The position numbers and the translations under genes were made by a program. Shown here piece after piece: positions 1 to 9,208 of a stretch of DNA of 64,000 nt. Positions within the stretch are counted from its first letter, which is position 1; each line of letters opens with the position of its first letter. Source of the DNA: Bradyrhizobium sp. 1 (GTDB lineage: Bacteria; Pseudomonadota; Alphaproteobacteria; Rhizobiales; Xanthobacteraceae); NCBI RefSeq assembly GCF_023073315.1, contig NZ_JADPJH010000018.1, positions 186,494-250,493 of the forward strand, given 5' to 3'. The notes beneath the pieces were generated by a model. That model saw nothing but the letters and a program-made list of their open reading frames with translations. It made no database searches and had not been told where the DNA came from.

Positions 1-211
1 GGGGCACCGCCTCTGCGGAACGACTGTCACCCCACCTCGGTTCGCATATCGCTTCGCTCCATGCGAACCGATCCTCCCCCTCCAGGGGAGGATGGGCACC
101 TCCGGCTTGGCCGCGTCCATCGAATCCTGCGGATGTCCCCGAGCTGCGGCTTGCGGGGCCGGGCGGATTAAGGTTATCGCGGCTTTAGGTCCTTCCCCTT
201 AGGCTGCGGCC
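1..211. repeat. Family D palindromic intergenic repeat (partial) and leader of the sensor kinase
   Basis: No gene seen. GACTGTCACCCCACC at 22-36 and CCCCCTCCAGGGGAGG at 76-91 recur at 54270-54284 and 54309-54324, so this is a copy of a dispersed element, possibly cut by the window edge. A short inverted repeat around GGTTCGCAT / ATGCGAACC lies between the two blocks. The remainder (about 100-211) is leader DNA of the kinase without a recognisable promoter. Confidence 0.6.
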
Positions 212-313
212 GTGGACCTGCCCGTCCCCGCGGGCGATACTAACCCTTTCTTAAGGCTGCCATTCCCGGCGGCCGCCCGCGAGAATGCGACAGCGAGACT
301 TGAAGCCGGTTGG

Positions 314-3300
314 ATGACGAGTTCGGATTTCCAGTTGCGAGGCGTGGGTGATCCCCGGCTGGCCGTGCATGCGACGTCCCCGCTGCCCGCCTGGCTCTGG
401 TCGATCGACGGCACGCGCGTGCTCTGGGCCAATCCGGTCGGCGCAAAACTGTTTGGCGCGGCGAATTCCACGGCGCTTGCGGGCAAGATGTTCGGACCGG
501 CCGACGGCCATCGCCGCCAAATTATCAGGCTCGCCCGCCAGCTGCCGGCGAACGGCGCCATCAGGCTGGAGCGGCTGCGCGGCTTCGGCGCCCGGCTCGG
601 CACGCTGATGACCTGCGTCTGCGCGCGGCTCGACTTTGCCGATGGCGCCTCTGGCGTGCTCGTCACGGCGATGGATCCGGCTTTGCGCACCATGCCGCTG
701 GTGGAGCGGCTGCATCGTCTCGTCGACGGCGCCAAGGTGCCGATGGCGGCGTTCGGGCCCGACGGGATGTTCGCCGGCGCGAGCGAAGCCGCCCGGTCCC
801 TGCTCGGCTTTCGCGATCTCACCGAGGCCGGCCTCCAACAGGCGCGCAACGATGCGCTTCGCGAAGGCCGCGTCGAGATGCCGATCGGCATCGGCCAGAT
901 GGTGCTGCAACGGGTCGGCACGGGCGACGATGTCGGCCTGGTCGCGCTGATCGAGCCGGCTGCGCAGCCGGCGGCAGAAGCGACGACAGATGCCGCGCCT
1001 GAAGTGGTTGAAGACATCGCGCGCGACGAGGTCGCCCAGCCTGCCGCACCGGACACTCCGCCGCCAGCGATGCCGGACGATGCGCAGGGGGCGCCGTCGA
1101 ACGGGGCTCCATCCGGGATCGCGCTGTTCGATGCCTTCGCCGAGCCGGTCGAGACGCCTGCGCCCGCGACGGAGATCGTCACGATCCAGGACGCCGTGAG
1201 AGAGGCGGCCGAAGCGCCGCTCGAAGCCGCACCAAAGACTCCGGTTGAAAACCCGCCCGAAGCCATCGTGCCGCCGCAGGCCGCGCCGATCACCTCACAC
1301 ATGGTCGAGCCGCAATCAGCAGAGCCGCCCGCACCGCGCCAGCATCCGCTGCGCTTCCTCTGGCAGATGGATGCGGAGGGCCGCTTCGTGCTGGCGTCCG
1401 GCGAGTTCATCGGCCTGATGGGCACACATACGGCCTCGGGCTTCGGCCGGCCCTGGCGCGAGATCGCCGACGAGTTTGCGCTCGACCCTGACGGTCGCGT
1501 CGCGCAGGCGCTTGAAAGCCACGACACCTGGGCCGGGATCACCGTGAACTGGCCGGCCGATGGCGGCGAGCATCTGCCGGTCGAACTGGCGGGCCTCCCC
1601 GTCTACGACCGCGAGCGCAACTTTGCGGGTTTTCGCGGTTTTGGCGTCTGCCGCGATCTCGACAGCCTGAACCGGCTCGATGCGCTCAGGCGCTTTGAGC
1701 TGTTCGTCGAACCGTCCGCACAGCGCGGCCTGTCCGCCGAAATCGTCGAGCCCGGGCCCGAACCGGAGCCCGTGGCAGAGCCACCGCCTCCGCCGATCGA
1801 GCCATCTGAGCCTGAGCCCGAGCCTGAGCCCACATTTGAGCCTGTCGCCGAACTGCCCGAACCCGCACCTGATGTGAATTCACACCCAACCGAACCGGAA
1901 ACGCCAGTGGAAACGCCTCCCAATGTCGTGCCGTTCCGCCCCGCCGGCGATGCGAGATCACCCGGTGATCAGAGATCGCCGACGCTGACGCCGGTCGAGA
2001 ACAGCGCGTTCAACGAGCTCGCCCGGCAATTGTCCGAGCGGCTCGAACGCGAGCGCGAGACGATCGCATCTGTTGCCGCCGAACCGCCGGCGGTGGAGTT
2101 CACGCCCGAACCGCCGGCGCCCGAAGCGCCGCACGCGCCGGCCGAATGGCTGACCGAACCCGCACCGCCCGCGCACGGCCACAGCGCGCGCGACCGCGCG
2201 CTGCTCGATCTGGTGCCGACGGGCATGTTGATCTATCGCCTCGACCGCCTGCTCTACGCCAACCCCGCCTTCCTCGCGCGCATGGGCTATGCCAGCCTGA
2301 GCGCGCTGGAGGATGCCGGCGGGTTGGATGCGCTCTATGTCGAGCCGGGCGTGTCCTCGGCCAGCAGCACGTCGCAGGCCGGCACGCCCGTGACGATCAG
2401 CGCGACCTTTGCCGATGGCGAGCGGCCGCTTCCGACCACGGAAGCCCATCTGCACACGATCGACTGGGACGGCGACAACGCGCATGCGCTGATCTGCGCG
2501 CTGCCGCAGGCTGCTGTCGTTGCTGCACAAGCGGTCGTCGCGCCGTCCGTCGTCGCCGAGACTGTTGTCGCGGAATCCTTCCCCTACGCCGTCGAACCCG
2601 ATCTTGAAGCCGGCGACGCGGACGCGGAGGATCTCGCCGCGATCCTCGACACCACGGCCGAGGGCATCGTGATGTTCGATGCCGAAGGCAACATCCACGC
2701 CTGCAACCGCAGCGCCGAAGCGCTGTTCGGTTACGACGGCGAAACGCTGATGCAGCAGAATCTGGCGACGCTGTTCGCGCCGGAGAGCCAGCAAATCGTC
2801 ATCGACTATCTCGAAAGCATGAAGAGCCAGAACATCGCGAGCCTGCTCGACCATGGCCGCGAGGTGCTGGGACGCGAGAAGAAGGGCGGCGTCATTCCGC
2901 TCGCCATGATCATGGGCCGCACCAGGCCCGACGGCCCGAACTTCTTCGCCGTGTTCCGCGACCTCTCTCAGAGCAAGAAGGGCGAGAGCGAGCTGAAGAG
3001 TGCACGACGTCTCGCCGACGGCGCGGCCAACGCCAAGGCCGACATGCTGGCGCGGATCAGCCACGAGATCCGCACGCCGCTCAACGCCATCATCGGCTTT
3101 TCCGAGGTGATGATCTCCGAACGCTTCGGTACGCTCGGCAACGAGCGCTACGGCGAGTACATGAAGGACATCCGCGCCTCCGGCGAGCGCGTCATCGCCA
3201 TCATCGACGATCTGCTTGAGCTGTCGCGGATCGAGACCGGCAAGCTCGACCTCAATTTCGCCAACCTCAATCTCAACGACCTGGTCGAGGCCTGCGTCGT

Positions 3301-3724
3301 GGTGATGCAGCCGCAGGCCAACCGCGAGCGCATCATCATCCGCACCTCGCTCGCGCATGCGCTGCCGCAGGTCACGGCGGACACGCGCGCGATGCGGCAG
3401 ATCACGATGAATTTGATCTCGAACTCGATCCGGCTTGCGAGCGCCGGCGGCCAGGTCATCGTCTCGACCGCGCTGTCCGATCGCGGCGAGATCGCCCTTC
3501 GCATCCGCGACACCGGTCACGGCCTGTCCGAGCGCGAGGTCGCAGCCGCCATGGAGCCGTTCCGGACGCCACCGCCTGGAGATGCCGCAGACAATTCGGC
3601 GCTCAGCCTGTCATTGACGAAGGCCCTGGTCGAAGCCAACCGCGCCCGGTTCAACATCAAGAGCGGGGCAAATTCGGGGACGCTGATCGAAGTGGTATTC
3701 GCGCCGGTGGTGGCGGGGGCTTAA
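314..3724 (+). CDS. PAS-domain sensor histidine kinase, PdhS/PleC/DivJ-like
   Basis: A large hybrid-free histidine kinase of about 1136 residues. The N-terminal part has PAS-like segments (about 15-70 and 340-470), then a long Pro/Glu/Ala-rich linker. A clear PAS domain spans about 770-890, followed by HisKA with the H-box SHEIRTPLN (phospho-acceptor His near 917) and a HATPase_c domain with N-box NLISNS and DTGHGL G1-box. The H-box and following helices resemble the alphaproteobacterial cell-cycle kinases PleC, DivJ and PdhS, which act on DivK/PleD. No membrane segment is evident, so it is probably cytosolic and polarly targeted. The G2 box, normally GTGLGLP, reads NSALSLS here, so ATP handling may differ. 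A GTG at 212 would add 34 residues; ATG 314 was chosen because the extension looks unconserved in character, but neither start has a strong ribosome site. Confidence 0.85.
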   Translation: MTSSDFQLRGVGDPRLAVHATSPLPAWLWSIDGTRVLWANPVGAKLFGAANSTALAGKMFGPADGHRRQIIRLARQLPANGAIRLERLRGFGARLGTLMTCVCARLDFADGASGVLVTAMDPALRTMPLVERLHRLVDGAKVPMAAFGPDGMFAGASEAARSLLGFRDLTEAGLQQARNDALREGRVEMPIGIGQMVLQRVGTGDDVGLVALIEPAAQPAAEATTDAAPEVVEDIARDEVAQPAAPDTPPPAMPDDAQGAPSNGAPSGIALFDAFAEPVETPAPATEIVTIQDAVREAAEAPLEAAPKTPVENPPEAIVPPQAAPITSHMVEPQSAEPPAPRQHPLRFLWQMDAEGRFVLASGEFIGLMGTHTASGFGRPWREIADEFALDPDGRVAQALESHDTWAGITVNWPADGGEHLPVELAGLPVYDRERNFAGFRGFGVCRDLDSLNRLDALRRFELFVEPSAQRGLSAEIVEPGPEPEPVAEPPPPPIEPSEPEPEPEPTFEPVAELPEPAPDVNSHPTEPETPVETPPNVVPFRPAGDARSPGDQRSPTLTPVENSAFNELARQLSERLERERETIASVAAEPPAVEFTPEPPAPEAPHAPAEWLTEPAPPAHGHSARDRALLDLVPTGMLIYRLDRLLYANPAFLARMGYASLSALEDAGGLDALYVEPGVSSASSTSQAGTPVTISATFADGERPLPTTEAHLHTIDWDGDNAHALICALPQAAVVAAQAVVAPSVVAETVVAESFPYAVEPDLEAGDADAEDLAAILDTTAEGIVMFDAEGNIHACNRSAEALFGYDGETLMQQNLATLFAPESQQIVIDYLESMKSQNIASLLDHGREVLGREKKGGVIPLAMIMGRTRPDGPNFFAVFRDLSQSKKGESELKSARRLADGAANAKADMLARISHEIRTPLNAIIGFSEVMISERFGTLGNERYGEYMKDIRASGERVIAIIDDLLELSRIETGKLDLNFANLNLNDLVEACVVVMQPQANRERIIIRTSLAHALPQVTADTRAMRQITMNLISNSIRLASAGGQVIVSTALSDRGEIALRIRDTGHGLSEREVAAAMEPFRTPPPGDAADNSALSLSLTKALVEANRARFNIKSGANSGTLIEVVFAPVVAGA

Positions 3725-3764
3725 GGCCCCGCCGTCATTGCTGCGAGCGGCGAGAGCGTCGCTC

Positions 3765-5294
3765 TTAGTCGCCGAACCATCGCGACCCGGCCTGAGCGGC
3801 CTCCTCCTCGTCGGATGCGCTATCACAAGCCCAGGCTACAAAACCATCGGGGCGCACCAGCACGGCGCTGAGGCCCAGACGATCCTCGGGCGCGGCAGCG
3901 ACATATGTGATGCGGTCGCCCCAACGGCTTGCAAGCGCCTGAAGCGATGCGCGCGCGTCGAAGTCCAGCAATATCCCTTTCGCGCTCCTGAGGCGCTCTC
4001 CGACCGTCGTCCCGTCGCGCAATTGGAAATCGGGAACACTCCGACCGACGAGCGGATGGCTGCCGCCGAGATCGTAGCGGAGCGAAATGCCCCGCACGCG
4101 CTCCGCGAAATAGGTTGCGCCGTCGCGGGTCTCGATGAGATCGCCCATGATGGCCTGAAGCGCACGGGCGCTCGGCGTCGGCCGCATGATCGCCACCTGC
4201 GCGCGCGACCAGTCGAGGACTTTCGCAGCGACGGGATGCCGCTCGTGCGAATAGCTATCGAGCAGATCGGCCGGTGCATGGCCGCTGATGGTCGCAGCCA
4301 GCTTCCAGCCAAGGTTCATCGCATCGCCGAGGCCGAGATTGAGGCCCTGGCCGCCGAGCGGCGAATGGATGTGGGCGGCATCGCCCGCCAACAGCACACG
4401 CCCCTTGCAATAGGTCGTGGCCTGATGGGCGCGATCCGTCCAGGTGGCGGCGAGCCGAAGCGACGTGATGGTGACGTCCGTGCAGGAGATACGGCGCAGG
4501 ACATTCTGCACATGCTCGAGTGTGACCGGCTTGGTCCGGTGGAAGGCGCCACCGTCGAAATCGACCATCGCGATCGTTCCTGGCTGCGCATAGGTGTACA
4601 TGCCCGTGGCCGTGTAGTTGCGTCCCGGACGGAGTTTTTGCGGATCGGCCAGTTCGACGTCGATGGAATAGCCGGTGAGCTCCGGGTCGGTGCCGACGAA
4701 GTCAAAACCGCTGATCTTGCGCACGGTGCTGCGGCCGCCGTCGCAACCGACCAGCCAGCGTCCCCGAAAAGTCTCGCCGGCCGCCTGCACGACGACTTCT
4801 TCGTCTGAAACAGCAATGGCATTGACACCAAAACCGCGCCGGATCTCGACTCCGAGGCCGAATGCGCGCGCGACCAGAACGGATTCGAGGGTTTCCATGT
4901 CAACCGCAACGTTGGCATCGGCTGGCGTCGGCAGGCGATACGACCATTTCGCGGCATCAACATCGTCCTGATAGAACTGGATGCCTGCAAAGTGGCCTGC
5001 GGGCCGTCGCGCCTGCTGCATCCAATGGGCAGCACTCTTGATCGCGACAGACTTGGCGCGCTGCGCGGCCACGATATCGTCCAGCAAGCCACGCCGGTGA
5101 ACGGCCTCGGTCGTGGGGATCGACAAGCCGCGCAGGCCGAACGGGAGTTGCTTCAGGGGAGACTGCGGGTCTTGTGCTTGCTCCAGCACCAGCACGGAGA
5201 GACCCGCGAGCCGCAGCTCGCAGGCGAGAAACAGGCCGACGGGGCCCGCACCGGCAATAACGACGTCGTATGGATTCGTGGATCGGGTTTGCAC
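3765..5294 (-). CDS. FAD-dependent monooxygenase, PheA/TfdB/MhpA-like aromatic hydroxylase
   Basis: Class A flavoprotein monooxygenase of 509 residues. The N-terminal Rossmann motif GAGPVG (residues 15-20) binds the ADP part of FAD. The second flavin motif GDAAHIHSPLGGQGLNLG begins near residue 304 and contains the family's conserved GD. The C-terminal third is thioredoxin-fold-like, as in PheA/TfdB hydroxylases. The family uses NAD(P)H and O2 to hydroxylate phenols, polyketides or other aromatic rings; the substrate cannot be read from sequence. It stands alone, convergent with the sensor kinase, and no ring-cleavage genes adjoin it. An inverted repeat about 60-100 bases upstream is a candidate operator. 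It could also act on an antibiotic such as rifampicin or tetracycline, but nothing seen supports that. Confidence 0.85.
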   Translation of the reverse strand: MQTRSTNPYDVVIAGAGPVGLFLACELRLAGLSVLVLEQAQDPQSPLKQLPFGLRGLSIPTTEAVHRRGLLDDIVAAQRAKSVAIKSAAHWMQQARRPAGHFAGIQFYQDDVDAAKWSYRLPTPADANVAVDMETLESVLVARAFGLGVEIRRGFGVNAIAVSDEEVVVQAAGETFRGRWLVGCDGGRSTVRKISGFDFVGTDPELTGYSIDVELADPQKLRPGRNYTATGMYTYAQPGTIAMVDFDGGAFHRTKPVTLEHVQNVLRRISCTDVTITSLRLAATWTDRAHQATTYCKGRVLLAGDAAHIHSPLGGQGLNLGLGDAMNLGWKLAATISGHAPADLLDSYSHERHPVAAKVLDWSRAQVAIMRPTPSARALQAIMGDLIETRDGATYFAERVRGISLRYDLGGSHPLVGRSVPDFQLRDGTTVGERLRSAKGILLDFDARASLQALASRWGDRITYVAAAPEDRLGLSAVLVRPDGFVAWACDSASDEEEAAQAGSRWFGD

Positions 5295-5353
5295 GAGACG
5301 CTCCTGTGGTCGATGTTCGACCGGAGCGTTCCCTAAGCTTCGAGAATCACACG

Positions 5354-5393
5354 GACGAACGATTGGACGCCTCTATGGCGTCCGATGTTCGTC
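5354..5393. promoter_or_regulatory. Inverted repeat, candidate operator of the monooxygenase gene
   Basis: Perfect arms GGACGCC (5365-5371) and GGCGTCC (5377-5383) flank a 5-base spacer. The symmetry continues outward imperfectly through GACGAAC (5354-5360) and GTTCGTC (5387-5393). It lies 60-100 bases upstream of the start at 5294. There is no T-run, so it is more like a TetR/MarR-type operator than a terminator. No regulator gene is adjacent. Confidence 0.4.
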
Positions 5394-5520
5394 GCGGGGA
5401 TCTCGTGCACAAGGCCAAAGACCAGAGCTTTCGTTACCGAAAGGATTTGGGCTTACCAGACCAAATCTGCCTTTTCCGACGGGAGCTGTATAGTTTCGCG
5501 GCGATCGTTCCGCAACAAGA

Positions 5521-5552
5521 AAGGCACGGCGCGCAGCAAGCGCCGTGGCCTT
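5521..5552 (-). terminator. Rho-independent terminator of the small secreted protein gene
   Basis: On the minus strand a stem of about 12 pairs with one bulged base (arms 5521-5532 and 5540-5552) around a 7-base loop is followed by a CTTTCTTG run. It is 62 bases beyond the stop at 5615. Confidence 0.65.
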
Positions 5553-5614
5553 CACATTCGAGGTGCCGTCGCCGACTCCGCCTTCGGTGCCGCGGCAGTT
5601 CCTTGCCGGCTCAC

Positions 5615-6019
5615 CTATCGCTTGGCAGGCGGTCCGCTCTTGTTGCCGGGCAAACCCTTTATGTTCGAAGGATCTTGCTCCTGGACTGACTGATTTTGGG
5701 AGCTCGAGCCGACGGTTCCGGTGTGCGCCGCCGGACCATTCTTGTTGCCCGGGGCGCCCGCGATCCCTGCCCCTGAGTTCTGCGCGCTGGGAGAGGTGGC
5801 AACCCCGCCTGTCGTAGTGGTGCGGTCTCCCGGCACGTTCGCGGCCGCGCCCGGCTTGTCCTGCTCTCCGACATAGCCCGAGGCGCCGGAGTTTTGTGTC
5901 TTGATGCCCTTGTCAGCCTCACTTTGCATGTTCGGGTTCGGCGTCGTCTGCGCGAGCGCCGGCCCTGCCATGAGCGGGACCACCATAAGGATTGCTGCCA
6001 TTGTCGTGCGCATGAACAT
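5615..6019 (-). CDS. Small secreted protein of unknown function
   Basis: I do not recognise a family. The 134-residue product starts with a signal peptide: MFMRTTM, a hydrophobic core, then a likely cleavage after ALAQ near residue 24. The mature part is polar and rich in Gly, Asn, Ser, Thr and Pro, low in hydrophobic residues and probably disordered. GNK(N/S)GP occurs twice (about 93 and 125), suggesting short internal repeats. It should be periplasmic or exported. A second Met at residue 3 (6013) is an equally good start. It is followed by a hairpin terminator, is flanked by its own spacing on both sides, and is probably transcribed alone. Such short Gly/Asn-rich exported proteins are common in rhizobia. 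Confidence 0.7.
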   Translation of the reverse strand: MFMRTTMAAILMVVPLMAGPALAQTTPNPNMQSEADKGIKTQNSGASGYVGEQDKPGAAANVPGDRTTTTGGVATSPSAQNSGAGIAGAPGNKNGPAAHTGTVGSSSQNQSVQEQDPSNIKGLPGNKSGPPAKR

Positions 6020-6173
6020 TCTCCTCCATCTGCCCCATCGCGCTTAACGCCTGGCGAGACAAAGATTTCCTCGGCACCGCGAATAAGCCTGCGGCACGAA
6101 CCAGCCTGTTCCGGCCAAGAGCGCCGGACATTTCTGTTGGGCCCGCACCCGACATCGCATCAAGCAGGATCCC

Positions 6174-6207
6174 AAACAAAAAGGGCACGGCTCACGCCGT
6201 GCCCTTT
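6174..6207 (-). terminator. Rho-independent terminator of the thiolase gene
   Basis: Perfect 12-bp stem (6180-6191 with 6196-6207), TCAC loop, then on the minus strand a T-rich run TTTTTGTTTG. It lies 20 bases past the thiolase stop. Confidence 0.85.
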
Positions 6208-6227
6208 CGTGTTCTTGCAGCTTCGCC

Positions 6228-7400
6228 TCAGCTGTAGATCTCGAACAGGCCGGCGCCGCCCTGGCCGCCGCCGATGCACATGGTCACGACGCCCCACTTG
6301 GCCTTGCGGCGGGCGCCTTCCTGGAGCAAATGGCCGGTGAGACGGGCGCCGGTCATGCCGAAGGGATGGCCGATCGCGATCGAGCCGCCATTGACGTTGT
6401 ACTTGGCGGGATCGATGCCGAGCTTGTCGCGCGAGTAGAGGCACTGGCTGGCGAAGGCTTCGTTGAGCTCCCACAGATCGATGTCGTCGATCTTCAGGCC
6501 GTGACGCTTCAACAGCTTCGGGATCGCAAACACCGGGCCGATGCCCATCTCGTCCGGCTCGCAACCCGCCGCCGCCCAGGCAACGAAGCGGCCGAGCGGC
6601 TTGAGACCGCGCTTCTCCGCGTCCTTGGCTTCCATCAGCACCACGGCGGCCGCGCCGTCCGACAGCTGGCTGGCGTTTCCGGCGGTGACGTATTTGCCCG
6701 GACCCCTCACCGGCTCGAGCTTGGCGAGGCCTTCCATCGTGGTCTCGGGACGATTGCACTCGTCGCGATCGACGACGTAGTCGACGATGCTCTCGGCCTT
6801 GGTCGCCTTGTCGACGACTTTCATCTTCGTCTTCATCGGGACGATCTCGTCCTTGAACTTGTTGGCCTGCTGCGCGGCCGCCATGCGGCGCTGCGATTCC
6901 AGCGAGAACTCGTCCTGGTATTCGCGGCTGAGCTTGTAGCGCTCGGCGACGATGTCGGCGGTGTCGATCATCGCCATGAAGATGTCGGGCGCGACCTTGA
7001 GCAGTTCAGGATCGATCGATTCCTTCGGCGTGCCGCCGCCCGGCATCGAGATGCTCTCGACGCCGCCTGCGACGATGCAATCAGCGCCGTCGGAGCGGAT
7101 CGAGTTGGCGGCCATCGCGATGGTCTGGAGGCCCGAGGAGCAGAAGCGGTTGACCGAGACGCCGGCGGTGGTCGTCGGCAGGCCGGCGAGCAGCGCGGCC
7201 TGGCGGCCGATGTTCGGCGCGCCGTGGGCGCAATTGCCGAGATAGCAGTCCTCGACATAATCCTTGTCGACGCCGGCGCGATCGACCGCGTGCTTGATGG
7301 CGTGGGCCGCGAGCGACATAGGCGGCGTGATGTTGAACCCGCCGCGGCCGGATTTTGCCAGGCCCGTGCGTGCATAGGAAACGATGACGGCTTCACGCAT
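6228..7400 (-). CDS. Acetyl-CoA C-acyltransferase (thiolase)
   Basis: Thiolase of 390 residues, the usual family length. It condenses or cleaves acyl-CoA: 3-ketoacyl-CoA thiolysis in beta-oxidation, or acetoacetyl-CoA formation. The nucleophilic Cys is in NRFCSSGLQT (Cys87), the His is in GHPFGMTGAR (His345) and the second catalytic Cys is in MCIGGGQGG (Cys375), so all three active-site residues are present. The frame is open 20 codons further up, but ATG 7400 is preceded by AAGGGAG at good spacing and starts with the typical MREAVIV. No fadB partner adjoins, and an own terminator follows, so it is probably monocistronic. Whether it is a degradative FadA-type or biosynthetic PhaA-type enzyme cannot be settled here. 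Confidence 0.92.
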   Translation of the reverse strand: MREAVIVSYARTGLAKSGRGGFNITPPMSLAAHAIKHAVDRAGVDKDYVEDCYLGNCAHGAPNIGRQAALLAGLPTTTAGVSVNRFCSSGLQTIAMAANSIRSDGADCIVAGGVESISMPGGGTPKESIDPELLKVAPDIFMAMIDTADIVAERYKLSREYQDEFSLESQRRMAAAQQANKFKDEIVPMKTKMKVVDKATKAESIVDYVVDRDECNRPETTMEGLAKLEPVRGPGKYVTAGNASQLSDGAAAVVLMEAKDAEKRGLKPLGRFVAWAAAGCEPDEMGIGPVFAIPKLLKRHGLKIDDIDLWELNEAFASQCLYSRDKLGIDPAKYNVNGGSIAIGHPFGMTGARLTGHLLQEGARRKAKWGVVTMCIGGGQGGAGLFEIYS

Positions 7401-7512
7401 TTGTTTTCTCCCTTTCGACGATGGTACGGAGGCGTAGGTACGAGGCTTTCTCGGCGCCATTGGTACACAAAGTTTGCGAGGCTTGGGAGAAATAAAGCAC
7501 CGCGATGCATCA

Positions 7513-7542
7513 ACAAAAACGCCGCCCTCTCGCGAGGGCGGC
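7513..7542 (-). terminator. Rho-independent terminator of serA
   Basis: Stem GCCGCCCTC (7521-7529) with GAGGGCGGC (7534-7542), loop TCGC, followed on the minus strand by GTTTTTG. It is 77 bases downstream of the serA stop. Confidence 0.8.
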
Positions 7543-7618
7543 GGCGTTGTTCCGCAGGTCGGAATTTATGAGATGATGACCGTCATTCCGAAGCGCCCGG
7601 GCGCCGGATTGACGTAGC

Positions 7619-9208
7619 TCAGAACGTCAGCGCCTTGACCTGCTTGACCTGCGGCAGGGCCTGCACCTTGGCGAGCAAATCGGCCGGCACCGCGCCATCG
7701 ACCTCGATCAGCGCGATGGCATCGGAACCCGGCGCGACGCGGCCGAGATGGAAGGTCGCGATGTTGATCTTGGCATCGCCCAGGAGGCTGGCGAACTTGC
7801 CGATGAAGCCCGGCTTGTCCTCGTTGGTGACGTAGATCATCGATTTGCCGAACTCGGCATCGACGCGGATGCCCTTGATGTCGACGAGGCGCGGCTTGCC
7901 GTCGGCATAGACGGTGCCCGAGACCGACCGCTCCTGCCGTTCGGTGGTCACCGTGACGGTGATCAAGCTCTCGTAATCGCTCTGGGCGGCGCGGACGATC
8001 TCGTCCACCACCATGCCGCGCTCCTTGGCGACGACGGGCGCGGACACCACGTTGACCTCACCGAGCATCGGCCGCAGCAGGCCCGACAGCACGGCCGAGG
8101 TGATCGCCTTGATCTTCATCTCGGCGACGTGGCCCTCATAGGTGATCTCGACCTTGAGGATACCGCTTTCAGTGAGCTGGCCGGCGAACGAGCCGAGCTT
8201 CTCGGCGAGCGCGATGAACGGCTTCAGCTTCGGCGCTTCTTCCGCCGTGATCGAGGGGAAGTTGACCGCGTTCGAGATCGCGCCGGTGAGCAGATAGTCC
8301 GACATCTGCTCGGCGACCTGGAGCGCGACGTTCTCCTGCGCTTCGGTGGTGGAGGCGCCGAGATGCGGCGTGCAGATCACGTTGGGATGACCGAACAGCA
8401 CGTTCGCGGTCGCGGGCTCTTCGACAAAGACGTCGAAGGCCGCACCCGCGATGTGCTTGGAGTTGAGCGCATCGACCACCGCCTGCTCGTCGACGAGACC
8501 GCCGCGGGCGCAGTTGATCAAACGAACGCCCTTCTTCATCTTGGCGATCGCGGTAGCGTCGATGATGTTCCGGGTCTTTTCGGTCAGCGGCGTATGCAGC
8601 GTGATGAAATCGGCACGCTTGAGCAAATCGTCGAGCTCGACCTTCTCGACACCGATGTCCCTGGCGCGCTCGGGCGACAGGAACGGATCGAATGCGATCA
8701 CCTTCATGCGCAGGCCGAGGCCGCGGTCGGCGACGATCGAGCCGATATTGCCGCAACCGACCACGCCCAGCACCTTGCCCGTGATCTCGACGCCCATGAA
8801 GCGGTTCTTCTCCCACTTGCCGGCCTGCGTCGAAGCGTCAGCCTGCGGGATCTCACGGGCCAGCGCCAGCATCAGCGTGATCGCATGCTCGGCGGTCGTG
8901 ATCGAATTGCCGAACGGCGTGTTCATCACGATGATGCCCTTGGCGGTGGCCGCGGGAATCTCGACATTATCGACGCCGATGCCGGCGCGGCCGATCACCT
9001 TGAGGTTGGTCGCCTTCTCGAGGATTTTTGCGGTCGCCTTGGTCGCGGAGCGGATCGCAAGGCCATCGTAATTGCCGATGATCTCGGCGAGCTTGTCCTT
9101 GTCCTTGCCGAGGTTGGGCTGGAAGTCGACCTCGACGCCGCGGTCCTTGAAGATCTGCACGGCGGCGGGCGAGAGCGCGTCGGAAATGAGAACTTTGGGT
9201 TTGGTCAT
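7619..9208 (-). CDS. serA: D-3-phosphoglycerate dehydrogenase
   Basis: First committed enzyme of serine synthesis, oxidising 3-phosphoglycerate to 3-phosphohydroxypyruvate with NAD+. The 529-residue product is the long form: a D-2-hydroxyacid dehydrogenase catalytic domain with NAD-binding GVVGCGNIGS, the active-site NCARGG arginine and HLGAST histidine, then an intervening ASB domain and a C-terminal ACT domain (about the last 75 residues) used for serine feedback in many relatives. The frame extends 86 codons upstream through an intergenic repeat, but ATG 9208 has AAGGA at 9-base spacing and the family start MTKPKVLISD. serC lies upstream on the same strand, separated by 220 bases that contain a family A repeat. 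A terminator hairpin follows the stop. Confidence 0.96.
   Translation of the reverse strand: MTKPKVLISDALSPAAVQIFKDRGVEVDFQPNLGKDKDKLAEIIGNYDGLAIRSATKATAKILEKATNLKVIGRAGIGVDNVEIPAATAKGIIVMNTPFGNSITTAEHAITLMLALAREIPQADASTQAGKWEKNRFMGVEITGKVLGVVGCGNIGSIVADRGLGLRMKVIAFDPFLSPERARDIGVEKVELDDLLKRADFITLHTPLTEKTRNIIDATAIAKMKKGVRLINCARGGLVDEQAVVDALNSKHIAGAAFDVFVEEPATANVLFGHPNVICTPHLGASTTEAQENVALQVAEQMSDYLLTGAISNAVNFPSITAEEAPKLKPFIALAEKLGSFAGQLTESGILKVEITYEGHVAEMKIKAITSAVLSGLLRPMLGEVNVVSAPVVAKERGMVVDEIVRAAQSDYESLITVTVTTERQERSVSGTVYADGKPRLVDIKGIRVDAEFGKSMIYVTNEDKPGFIGKFASLLGDAKINIATFHLGRVAPGSDAIALIEVDGAVPADLLAKVQALPQVKQVKALTF

Larger units (their letters stand above)
5295..5614. other. Intergenic region between monooxygenase promoter and small secreted protein
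   Basis: No convincing gene in 320 bases. It contains the inverted repeat at 5354-5393 and a terminator-like hairpin at 5521-5552, listed separately. Overlapping open frames here lack ribosome sites and typical codon bias. Confidence 0.5.

Noticed and set aside
1958..3520. 520-codon minus-strand frame inside the sensor kinase
   Set aside because: Antisense to HisKA and HATPase motifs; no start signal or homology-like pattern.
5295..5614. Overlapping plus-strand frames of 60-140 codons
   Set aside because: Several frames overlap the terminator hairpin and the complementary secreted-protein gene; no ribosome site or plausible protein composition.
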